Positions 26,071 to 36,208 of a DNA stretch of 64,000 nt are shown in pieces (within the stretch, counting starts at the first letter, position 1; the number at the start of each line of letters is the position of its first letter). Made by a program: the position numbers and the translations under genes. This DNA is from Hyaloscypha bicolor E (taxonomy: Eukaryota; Ascomycota; Leotiomycetes; Helotiales; Hyaloscyphaceae), in NCBI RefSeq assembly GCF_002865645.1, contig NW_020194589.1:3137750-3201749 (forward strand). The letters are read 5' to 3'. Below the pieces are notes generated by a model. The model did no database searches. It saw only the letters and a list, made by a program, of their open reading frames with translations, and was not told the DNA's origin.

Positions 26071-27300
26071 AAATCCTAGTTTCTCTAATAAGGCCTTTAT
26101 ATATATAGCTTCCTTAATTACTATATTTATAGTAATATATTTAGCTTTTATAATACTTTAAGCTATAATAAATTATAATTTAGATTTCTAGCTAATTATA
26201 TTACTAGCTAATAAAATAATATAACTACTAGTTAATTTAGTAAATAATATATTACTTATATAATTTGTATTATAATAGCCTAATATATATTAGCTATAAT
26301 TCTTATAATAAGTAATTCCATAGTCTTTAGTACCCTTAAGGTACTTATAAACTCTCTTTACTGCAGTAAAGTGGATATTACTAGGATTAGACGCAAAACG
26401 AGCTAGTTTAATTACAGCAAACGCTATATCTACTCTAGTACCAAGCATAATATATAATAAAGAGCCTATAAGCATTTGAAATAGCTTTATATCCTCTTTA
26501 CTTGCTTGTTCTTTATTGGGTTCTAATTTGGTATAAGAATCCATAGGAGTAGATTTAATTTTAGCATCCTGTAAATTATACTTATTAAGTACTTTATTAA
26601 TATAAGTAGCTTGACTTAGTTTAATAAAGCCCTTATTAAGATTGAAATCAATATCGATTCCTAAATAATCTTTAATAATTCCTAGATTTTTAATTTTAAA
26701 ATTCTTACTTATAAAGTTAATAAAGTTATTAAATATAGTTTTACTAGAAACTAATATAACTAAGTTATTAATATATAAATAAATAATTACTTTAATAGTA
26801 TTATTTATAAATAAGTAAGCTTTACTATTTAATACTTTAAAACCTAGTTTTTCTAATTTCGGTTTTAAGATATAAAACTAAATTCTAGCTAATTACTTTA
26901 ATTTATATAAGGCTTTATTTAGCCTTAGTATATAATTAGAATATTTAGAGTTTATAAAGCTTTCTAGCTATTCTAAATATAATAAAGTATTAATTACTTC
27001 TTATATAAAGGCTAAAACTATATTAGCTTTAAATATAACTAGGTTATATAATATAGCTAGTATAAAAACTAATTTCTATACTATTTACTTAATAATACTA
27101 ATATAAGTTTTAATATAATTTAGCCTATATAATTATTTAAAGCCTTTTATTATAAATCTAGATTTAAAAATAGGAATTAAACTCTCTATATCTTTAATCT
27201 TATATACTTATTAACTTTTTAATACCTTAGTATTATTAGGTCTAGGTACTAGATCCCAAGTATTATTATTTTCTAAAATATTTAGTTCTATTTTCATAAA
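26071..27300 (-). pseudogene. Copia reverse transcriptase/RNase H relic
   Basis: The segment 26544-26290 is still open (84 codons) and reads as the C-terminal part of copia reverse transcriptase (IGSLLYIMLGTRVDIAFAV, then VKRVYKYLKGTKDYG). Below 26290 the frame continues into RNase H (KAKYI, EAIYIKALLEKLG) and stops at the insertion point of element C at 26,070. To the right, to about 27,300, the remaining reverse transcriptase is closed by RIP-type stops. The open patch retains CpA sites that are depleted on both sides. Confidence 0.85.
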
Positions 27301-30300
27301 TTTAATTCAATTATTTTTATTAGAACTATTTATAGCTTTTTTATAAGATTTAGGTTTAATTAAATCTTTAATCTCGATTTTATTTTTTTTTATTTTTTTA
27401 ATTTTTTAATTTTATTAATTTTATTAATTTTATTAATTTTATTATTTATAAGGGAATTATTAATACTAGAATTCTTATTTATATTAGAATTACTAATTAT
27501 AATATAAATATTTATATTTTTTTTAAAAATCGATTTTTTATTAATATTTGAGTTAAATATTAATAAATTATTAAAATTATTCTCTTTAACTATATTATAA
27601 AGATTACTCTTATCTCTTAAAAAAGAGGTAGTATTAATTAAATTAGGATTAGTTATTCCCTAATTTAATAAATCTAAATAAGCTAAAGAAGCTATATTAT
27701 ATATATTAGATATAATTATATTTAAACTAGGATCTAGTAATTTAAAAGATTTAGTAATCCTATAACTAGGATTTAATTTATCTAAATTATTATTTCTATT
27801 ATATTAACTTATAATAGTTTTATTACTAGTTTAATGAGTTTTACTTTTTTTTAGGTATAATAGAGAGGCTTAATTCGTTTTTACTTATATTATATATATC
27901 TTTCTTTTTCTTTATTAAAGGCTTTTTATTATATATAAATATATAGTTATTATAGTCTAGTAAATCTAGCTCTAAAAGAGTATTATAATTATTTTTATAA
28001 TTAAGTTCTTTTTTAATTACTATATCTCTAGTAATTATAATTTTATTATTTTTAGATAAATAAATAATAAAATTATTAAAGAATTTAAATTCTACTAATA
28101 TATTTTTTTTAGACTTATTACTAAAGTTTTTACTACCTCTAGTTTATTTAGGGACTAAGATATAGTATAAAGAGCCTAATATCTTAATATAAGATAAATT
28201 AGGTTTTTATTTAGTTATTAATTTATAAGAATTAGTATTAATAATATTATTATAAGTATAATTTTTAATATATATAATTTTTTAAATTAATATAAATTAT
28301 AGCTTTAAAAATATATAATAATTAATTATTCTAATAAATACAAATTAAGCCTTTTAGCTTTACTATTTTAGGCTTAAGTATATATACTATTATATTCTAG
28401 TAATAAGCCTTTATTCTTATAAAAGATATTTAATTTAATAGATTTAAATTTCCTTATATTATTTAAATATATTCTTTTAATCTTAATCTTAAATTAAGTT
28501 AAAATTATATTATAATAATTAATTATAATATTATAAATATTAGATTTAAATTTAATTATATAAATTCAAATATATTTACTAGTATAGTAAATAATTATAA
28601 ATATATAGTTTTCCTCTTTTAATTCTTTAATTTTAAAGAAGCCTAATATATTACAATTTATAAATTCTAATATATTAATTAGGCTATATGGTTTTTAGTT
28701 AATTATTTCCTTAAATTTATTATAATAATAATTATTATAGTTATTTAATATATTATTAGAAATAGGAATAATTAGCCTAATAGAATTTTTAGTACTCTTA
28801 ATTATATAGTTCTTATTAATATATAAAAATTATTAATAATATAAATCTAATAAAGTATTCTTTTTATTACTCAGATTTAAAGTAGGATTTTTACTATTAC
28901 TAATAAAGAACTTATAATTAATTATATTATAAATTATAAGTTCTAGTATTTTATAGTTTATATAAATTTTATCTAAAAAATAAATATTTAAATACTACTT
29001 AGTATTTATTATAATATTTTTATTATAACTTAATATAGCTAAGTTCTTTTTAAATAATATTTCCTATTCTTTATTAGTTAACTTCTTAAAGCTAATTAAG
29101 ATAGTTTTTATATTAGGAATATAATTAATATTCTTAATTAAAAAGGTATCTTTATTAATAAAAATAGGGATATGGCCTATATCTTTAATAAGTAATTTTA
29201 TATTATTAGCTATAATTACTAATTTATTATAAATCGGCTTATAGTTTATTAAATAATCTTTATAGGAAATATAATATTTAGAAGTCCCTAAATCCAGAAT
29301 TAGTTCTCTATTATTAAAATTAGAGCTCTTTTTAAGAGCTTTTTTTTTAATAATATTTAAAAACTCTAATTATTTCTTAGAGAAATTAAAGTCTTTAGTA
29401 ATTTTTAAGAACTTAATTTCCTTAAATATTTTAATAATATTTTTAGATTTAATAATATTATCTAGTATAATATTATTATTATTTACTAATAAAGTACTTA
29501 TAATAGCTTTAGTAAATTACTTTTTTTAAATATAACTTTAGGCTTTTTAAGCCCTTTTTTATATTTATTACTCTTATTTCCTTTAGAACTAGAGTAGTTA
29601 TTCCTTAATTTAGGATATTTAATAAAGCATTTATTTTCTATATATCTCTTTTTATTATAATATTTGTAATAGGACTAATTATTATTAAAGGAGGCTTTAT
29701 TAGCTTCTAAATTAGAAGTAAGCCTTCTTTTTTCTAATATTAAATTAGTAATAAGTTTACTAATATTAATAGCTTTAAGGCTATTTATTAATTTCTTATA
29801 TTTACGAGAAATATAATTATTATAAGAACCGGAAAAACCCTTTAATATTAGCTAAATAATAATAGAATCGGGTATAATTTGCCCTAATTCCCTAAGATAT
29901 ATAATAAATAACTAAATATTACTAGTATATTTATTTATATTATTAAAAGAATTATAATTATTATTTATTATTTTATTAAAATAGTAACTAATTAATTCTA
30001 AGCTAAATTAGCCAAATGTTATAATAATAGCTTTATATAAGTCTTTAGTATCTGCCTTATTTTTAAATTAATTATTATTATTTATTAATATAATTAATTT
30101 TAAGGCTCCTAAAGCTCTTTTATTATTATAATTAAATTCGGAAACTTAATTAGTATATCTAGCCATTAATTTAGCTAATAAAAGAATTCAAATTCTAGAC
30201 TCTTTTCCTTCTTTATTAGACTTAGTCTCTATTTTATAATATAAAAACCTATTAGATATAGCTTTAGTATTATTAATATATAATATATAGCTATTTATTT

Positions 30301-30500
30301 CTAGGAATAAATTAGTATTAGTTTTCTACTCTATAAAATTAGAGCTACTAACTAGCTTATTATTCTTAAAAAATGAAATACTAGTATTAGATATCTTTAT
30401 AATTCTTTTTTAGAGTTTTTATTCTTAAGTTTTAAAGGAAACTAATTAGTAATTTGAACTTTACTTATATATTTAAGACTTATAATATAGTCTTAAAATC
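27301..30500 (-). pseudogene. Copia integrase, protease and gag relics
   Basis: Heavily RIP-degraded copia coding DNA. A CCHC-type zinc-knuckle region is recognisable near 29,600-29,660 (KRYIENKCFIKYPKLR on the minus strand). Gag-like sequence runs to its right (about 29,700-30,450). The protease and integrase positions to its left (about 29,400-28,000) are inferred from element order, not from clear motifs. No open frame remains. Confidence 0.6.
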
Positions 30501-31828
30501 CTAAATTTAATAATTTAGGTATAAGTAATAGTTATAAGGTTATAATAAAAATTATAGCCTATTTGGGATTATATTTTCCCTTTTTTCTTTAATAAATCTT
30601 TAAAGATTTCTTAGTTATAATTTATTTTTAAAAGTTTTAACTAATTAAAACTAAGATAATATATCAAAAATTCTAATTTATTGAATTTGTATTTAGTAAA
30701 TAATAATAAGGCTATATTATGAATTATAGCTATTATTTATTAATAGATAATTTTGGTTTAGTTAAAGAATTTAAATTCTTTAATTAAAATTACCGTTTTT
30801 TTTTACGAACTAAAAAGCTTAGTTTAATGGCTTTAAGAGTACTATAGACTATAGTACTAATATAATACTTTGAGTCATAAATTATAGTTTATTAATTCGT
30901 AAATTAAGTAAACTTATAATTTTTATAACTAAGATTTAAATTCTCTTTAACTTAAAGAATTAAATTCTACTTATTACTATTATAAAGAACTCTTACTTTC
31001 TAATTTTAAACTAGTAATAAGACCCTTATTATTTCTATAAAAGTAAAAGGGCTATAGCTAAAATAGGTAAATATATATAAAGTAATATTAATTATTTATA
31101 TAATATAAAAAATTATAAAATAATTTTTAAAGTCTTAATAATAGTAATTTTATTAGTAGTTCTTAATTCTTTAAGGGTTATTCTCGTAATTATTATTATA
31201 GGTAATAATAATTAACTTTTTAAAGTATTATATATTTTAAAAGCTTATATTTAGAAAAAATCATATATATAATATAAATATTATATATTATATAATTAGA
31301 CTATATTTACTCATATAGTATATTATACCTATATATAGCCAAATATATTAAGAATTATACTAGAGATATATTTGAAATATATATTTATATAATATTATTA
31401 AATATAAATATAAGAGCTAAGACTAATTATATTACCTAAAGCTAATTATAGTTATACTAATATATAGCTAAATACGACCTAATATAAGTAATTATAGAGA
31501 GATATAACTTATTCTTCGAAATAATAAGCTAGAATTCTTTATATAAGAACTGAATCTTTAATTACTAGGTAATTAAAAATCAGGAATTTATATATTACCC
31601 GCTATAGGTAGCGTAATTACTTGTTCTTACAGATATATAGTTAAGAGGTTATAGTTTATATATTTACTATAACTTTATCTCAGGGACTTAGGCAAGCCTA
31701 TAATTATTTATATTTATAGATTAGTTTAATTAAAGGGAGAATTTTCTTACTTTTAAGTAAAAGTAGAAGAAGTATTAATTTGCAATTACAAATACTCTTA
31801 GTTTAAAAAATTAAGGGTATTACTACTA
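30501..31828 (-). other. Copia 5' untranslated/leader region
   Basis: AT-rich stretch between the gag relic and the 5' LTR. No ORF or recognised insertion was seen. A primer-binding site is expected just left of 31,829 but could not be assigned to a tRNA after RIP. Confidence 0.5.
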
Positions 31829-32649
31829 TATCGGAATAGTTAGAATTAATAAGGAAATAAGGTCTTAAAGACTAAAGTCTTAAAGAGTAAAGTAAAGTAA
31901 TGATTTAAGATTATAAAGTAAAAAGTAAAGTAATTCTAAAGTACTATTTGAGTGCTTAATTTTCTGGTTCTAAGAAAAGAAATCTAGTTACTTAAATAAT
32001 AAAATCTAGCTATATTAAACCACAAGAATAACTCACAACTTTACTAATTATAATAAGTATGGCCTATAAATCCACTAATTATTAGAAATCAAATTATAAG
32101 ACGGCTAAATAAATGTCTCATTAAATCATAATTATAGCTTAATAGATGCCCCAATCTTATAAATCAAATCCTTAGTTCCAAATCCAAGTCACGTTCTTAA
32201 TTAGCTAAGAGCTTACTAAGAAATCATGTTCTTAATTAGCTAAGAGCTTACTAAGAAATCACGTTCTCAATTAGCTAAGAACTTACTAAGAGATTTTAGC
32301 TACTTATAAGAGAGCTCTCTTAGATAAGAGATAAAATAGCCTAATAAAGCTAGTTTAATTTTTATAATTTATAGTTATTAGTTAACTATTTAATATAAAA
32401 ATTTAAGTCTTTATAGAATAATAATTCTTAAGTTAAAGACTTTTTTAAATCTCTTAGTTACTACTTTAATTTTAGAATTTAATAATTAAAGTAATTATTA
32501 ATTAAAGTAGATTTTGTTTTAAATATAAAATACTATATATAGTAGTATACTATATAAAAAGGTTCTAGTATTTTTTATTTAATATATAATAACTTATATT
32601 ATTAAAGAAAGTAATATATAAATAATTATTTAATTATTTAAATACAACA
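31829..32649 (-). repeat. 5' LTR of the copia element
   Basis: 821-bp intact LTR used to decipher the split left LTR. It carries three 35-bp tandem units (32186-32220, 32221-32255, 32256-32290) where the left LTR has one. It is followed by the AAAAT duplication at 32650-32654. Confidence 0.93.
32186..32290. repeat. Three tandem 35-bp units in the copia 5' LTR
   Basis: Units share the ttaattagctaagagctta core with one to a few C/T or G/A changes. The left LTR has a single unit near 5,065-5,101, so the copy number changed after or during integration. Confidence 0.9.
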
Positions 32650-32765
32650 AAAATGAACGGCGAGTAGGTGAGATCACTCGTCTTAGGTGCAGCATAAAAG
32701 ATCGTAATTTAGTTGACATTGGTGAACATTCCTATTCCGTTATAGTACCCCTTCACAAGAGCTGT

Positions 32766-33380
32766 TTATTGCTTTACCGTCATCCAAGTACTAGTAGCTG
32801 TCGCTATTCCTAACATCGTGCCTCCAACCCACTGAGCTGCTCCACTAATAGCAGCAATACCATATCCTCCCGCCCCAGCACTTGTTAGAGTTGCGAACAA
32901 ACTTGGCGCAACTACATTGCCGATTGTAGCCTGAGCTGAAGCGGCTGTAGTGCCTACCACGAGCTGATCAGTACACTTTTCGAGAAGAAATCTTTCTTAT
33001 AGATGCCACAAACCACCGATAATTCCACCTACTCCAAATCCAGCCCAATGAAGAGCGCCGATTACTGGCGTGGCGACAACTGCTGGCATAGCAACTATAG
33101 TTAAACCGCTTGTTCCTAGGGCGATAATACCAGCCTTGGCTGGGTTATTCTTTGCTGACTCAAGAGCGACCGAAATCGACTGGCTTGCCACGTCCCACCC
33201 ATGGCGAAAATATCCTGTCCAGTTGGGGGCCATCGATTTGGAAAGTCTGTTCCTGGTGGCGAGTGAAGTAGAAATATCAAAGGTTGACCTGGAGAATGTG
33301 TAAACGAAAAATACTAGTGCAATGCTATTTGTATCGTGGAAGGTCATGGAATAATGTGGAAATAGGTTAACGTTGTGCAA
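32766..33380 (-). CDS. IFI6/IFI27-like (interferon-induced 6-16 family) small membrane protein
   Basis: A Gly/Ala-rich hydrophobic protein recognised by its core: a segment around GIIALGTSGLTIVAMP, then GALHWAGFGVGG, and after an intron AASAQATIGNV and FATLTSAGAGGYG. This is the pattern of the 6-16 (ISG12/IFI6) family. In animals these proteins affect mitochondria and apoptosis; in fungi the role is unknown. Exon 1 ends at 33014 and exon 2 runs 32943-32766. The 70-bp GT-AG intron (33013-32944) joins in phase 1 and restores the family motif, whereas reading through gives a stop. The start is uncertain: Met at 33380 is the longest option and the Met of MAPNW near 33,235 is a strong alternative. 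Two or three membrane segments are expected. The gene ends only 117 bp from the RIP-degraded copia LTR, and a MITE lies 10 bp upstream of the longest start. Its own codons look unaffected by RIP. Confidence 0.72.
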
Positions 33381-33389
33381 CGCAAAGTA

Positions 33390-33502
33390 CCCCCCCTAAT
33401 TAAATGTAACAGTGGGTCCCCGCAAAACCAGCCTGGCACGGTCCAGTTGCCATACCAAAAAACCCCTGCACTTGGACCCACTGACATTTAATTAGGGGGG
33501 GG
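33390..33502. mobile_element. 113-bp MITE, C-run + CAGTGGGTCC termini
   Basis: The left arm 33390-33419 and right arm 33474-33502 are inverted repeats (C-run, TAATTAAATGT, CAGTGGGTCC) with a 2-nt indel. TA dinucleotides flank both sides at short distance. The terminal plan resembles 2884-3073. No ORF. It lies immediately upstream of the IFI6-like gene. Confidence 0.75.
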
Positions 33503-34628
33503 AGAGTACGCAGTACAGCAAGCCGAATAATACCCCTGCAATGCGCCTTGCTGAAAACGGCAAAGCTGTGTGCAAGGATTACTTCCGAAAAGTGGGGCCA
33601 AACTTTTCATAAGAGAGTGTTTGGGAGAAGCCGGTTTTCGAAGCTTACTGTAATCCCTCAACCTTTTCTCACAGTAAGAAGGCTTCGTGCGAGCCGCAGG
33701 CTAGCACTTTCGTATGCCTCGTACTTCTTAGCTTGCTAAGAGAAGAAGGCTACTAAAAAAAAGCTTACCGAACACTCTTTCCCGGGCAAATTCTTCACGC
33801 TAGTACGAATGAAGCTACTCAAAATTTTACAGAACGTGAGTATATCTCATACCTTGCATGTACCTTCGTACTTCTTAGCTTGCTAAGAGAAGAGCTAAGA
33901 GAAGAAGGGGCTAAAAAAAGCTTACCGGAAATTCCCACACCGAAACCCGGGCATAAGTTAGTCCGGTCCGAGTCGAAAAATTTAAACCCTGCAAGTGCTT
34001 TCACGTGTTCTATTAAGTGGGATGTATGTGCCTAAATTATAATCTTATCTACGCATGATCTTTCTTGCGTCTTCCAACTATATCTCGAGCCAACTTTGCC
34101 TGCTAGGCTGTTATTGTGTCTCCTTGATTTTGGAAATGCCTTCTCCTCCTGAACCCCTTTTCACTCCTTCTGCGTCTCAAACCAGTAGTTCTCAGAATGC
34201 TGAGGTGCCAGACTTGAAGGAAATGATTCGTCAGGCAGGGCATAGAAGCTCGATAATGCTGACGATAATGTTTAGCCCAACCATCTGTCTCACGTGACCA
34301 ACACCGCCGTTTCTCAACCCTGGCCCATCAGTAGAAGCGAACTTCTCACTGGAAAAACAAAGGTGCATATCCACAGCCCTGTCAAATCCACAAATGCCCG
34401 TACGAGTACACGTGGCCCTGGTGTGGTTTTCTCTACCTTTGATTAGTTAGCCAGCAGGTTATAATTTGTGGCCATTGTGGCTTAGCTCAAAATCTGGAAG
34501 AGTTCAAGGCAGATGCCGATTTCGCTGCCTAATTCGCATTCTTCCCTTTTGTGTCCTCTCCAGACATTAACATTACTTTGTATTCACTAAGAGTTGGTAT
34601 TAAGTAGATACTCAGACAGGTACATTCC
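33503..34628. repeat. Repeat-bearing intergenic region
   Basis: Contains a direct repeat: cgtacttcttagcttgctaa followed by a purine-rich stretch and aaaaaaagcttaccg, at 33720-33770 and again at 33867-33927. It also has a hairpin gtgcgagcc/ggctagcac at 33687-33707 that recurs near 37,023. A plus-strand ORF from 34,136 (MPSPPEPLFTPSA) could be an upstream exon of the CorA-like gene, but no convincing splice path was found. Confidence 0.5.
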
Positions 34629-36208
34629 ATGGCTGCTAAAATTGCTGCTTCTCCTAGTTCTCCAGTAGAGGTATGGGCGTGCTACTGGTCCCTGAATGCC
34701 TCGAGAATGATGTACGAGGAAATCTTAGGCACGGAGATAAGGTTTTTTAAGCCTAAGAAATCCTCGGTCAAACACGATGAAATTCATACGCTGCTCTGGT
34801 ACGTAAGTAGGAGAACTCTCAGTCACGTCTTCTAGATCATTGATAGTTTCAACATTGACTAAGACTACGCAGCCTTGTGAATTATCCAGGCAATATGCGG
34901 GTGATCTGGAACAACACTAAGGGATTTCCACCCTCCTTGATCACCTATCTTGGGTCTGTTGGTGCTTTTTCTCCAGGATCATCGACGGTACCGGTGTGGA
35001 GTGAGGATTGCAAATTGTCATTCGTAGACAGTTACGTACGGCTGGTGAAGAAGGCTCACCACAAGAAACAACAGCCAATGTATCCCCTAGGCAGTTCTGA
35101 GATCCAAAGTCACCCTTTCGCTGTCTGGACTGGCGGAACTTCGGGCGGCCGAGAAGTAATCATGGTTTTCGGGAAGTGGAGTGCGGCTGATGTTCTTCGA
35201 TTGTCCCAACACTATTCCCTTCGACGCCGATGGGAACGACTTGTCGCTTGCCATGAATGGATTTACCATGATTTATTCACTGTTCTTTCAGACTGGGTAA
35301 ACATCCGGAATGCTGCTGCTAGGGAGCTGAGAGACCGAAGTATTGAGGTCAATCAAGAGACTTTCACTGGCAATGTGCTTCAACGTATGCGGAGGTTGAA
35401 TCGGGCCATGGCAACCAACATCCTCTTACGGGAGTCCTTGTTGATACAACAGAGCTCACTTAAGGAAATTATAGCTCTCGCGTCCGAGAGATATACTGAA
35501 TTTCGAGGCCTGGGAGAGGACGCTGCTGAGATAAGCTTTATTTCCAGGTGTATCCAGGTGGACAAAACTTTGAGTCACGACCTTTCTGTTATTCAGGGAA
35601 TTCTTGAGCAACTGCAGAACCTGATGACCATGATAATTTCGGTTGAACAAATTTCGACTGGCCAGTCAGTGGCTCGACTAACTTACTTGGGCTTTGTTTT
35701 TCTCCCACTTTCTTTCGTCGCTGTAAGTCATCTTTCTCAGTACCTTACCGAGCTAAATATCCGGTAGGCCATATTTGGCATCACGACTTTCACTGCCAGT
35801 CCCAAATGGTACCCCGTTGGAGCAGTCTCTGCACTTCTGGTCACTATCATAGTTGCTCTATGTACGCCATATCTGCTGTCAGCATGGAGCAGTAAATCAG
35901 CAACTCTGGGAGGTTATTTGTCTCGAGCAAAAGAGCCAGAATATCTGGACGTGGCCGAAAGGGGGCGGTCGTTGAGCAGAGTAGCCTCATCCAGGGGATC
36001 TGAGATCCTCTATACTCGCCGTGACGGATCATGGCCACGTTCTGGTGTGGATGGATCCTATGGCTTGTCGGTTCCAATTTTCTCCGAGGCACTGCATCTG
36101 GACAAACCTGATACTGTGGTCTTACCAGCAATATTGGTGGCAAATAATGGGAGTAAATCTCCTGAACGGGTCAGGTTGTCATCGACTAAGACGGCCCACA
36201 CAGTCTAA
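34629..36208 (+). CDS. CorA-like Mg2+ transporter family membrane protein
   Basis: Three exons: 34629-34798, 34873-35722, 35768-36208. The introns are 74 bp (GTACGT...CAG, branch TTGACTAAG) and 45 bp (GTAAGT...TAG), and the product is 486 aa. The long hydrophilic N-terminal domain has a fungal CorA-type opening (VIWNNTKGFPPSLITYLGS), followed by a helical, coiled-coil-like stretch (about residues 200-320). Two closely spaced membrane helices follow at the C-terminal side (LTYLGFVFLPLSFVAAIFG and AVSALLVTIIVALCTPYLL). In CorA channels the first helix ends with GMN. Here the join across the second intron gives FGIT, so the selectivity motif is not conserved and metal transport is uncertain. A Ser/Arg-rich tail of about 100 residues follows. 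Fungal genomes carry many such CorA-like proteins of unknown role. The exon 1 start is the least certain part. Confidence 0.75.

Larger units (their letters stand above)
4458..32649 (-). mobile_element. Ty1/copia LTR retrotransposon with nested insertions
   Basis: The outer element of the island. The right (5') LTR is 31829-32649. The left (3') LTR is split into 4458-4490, 4742-5191 and 12190-12456. LTR ends read TGTCG...CGACA on the left; the right copy has RIP-type TA/CA variants. A perfect 5-bp target duplication AAAAT lies at 4453-4457 and 32650-32654. Without the nested insertions the element is about 7.6 kb. The coding order on the minus strand is gag, protease, integrase, reverse transcriptase, RNase H, which is the copia order. 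Essentially all frames are closed by TAA/TAG, consistent with RIP. The insertions it carries are listed as separate features. Confidence 0.92.
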
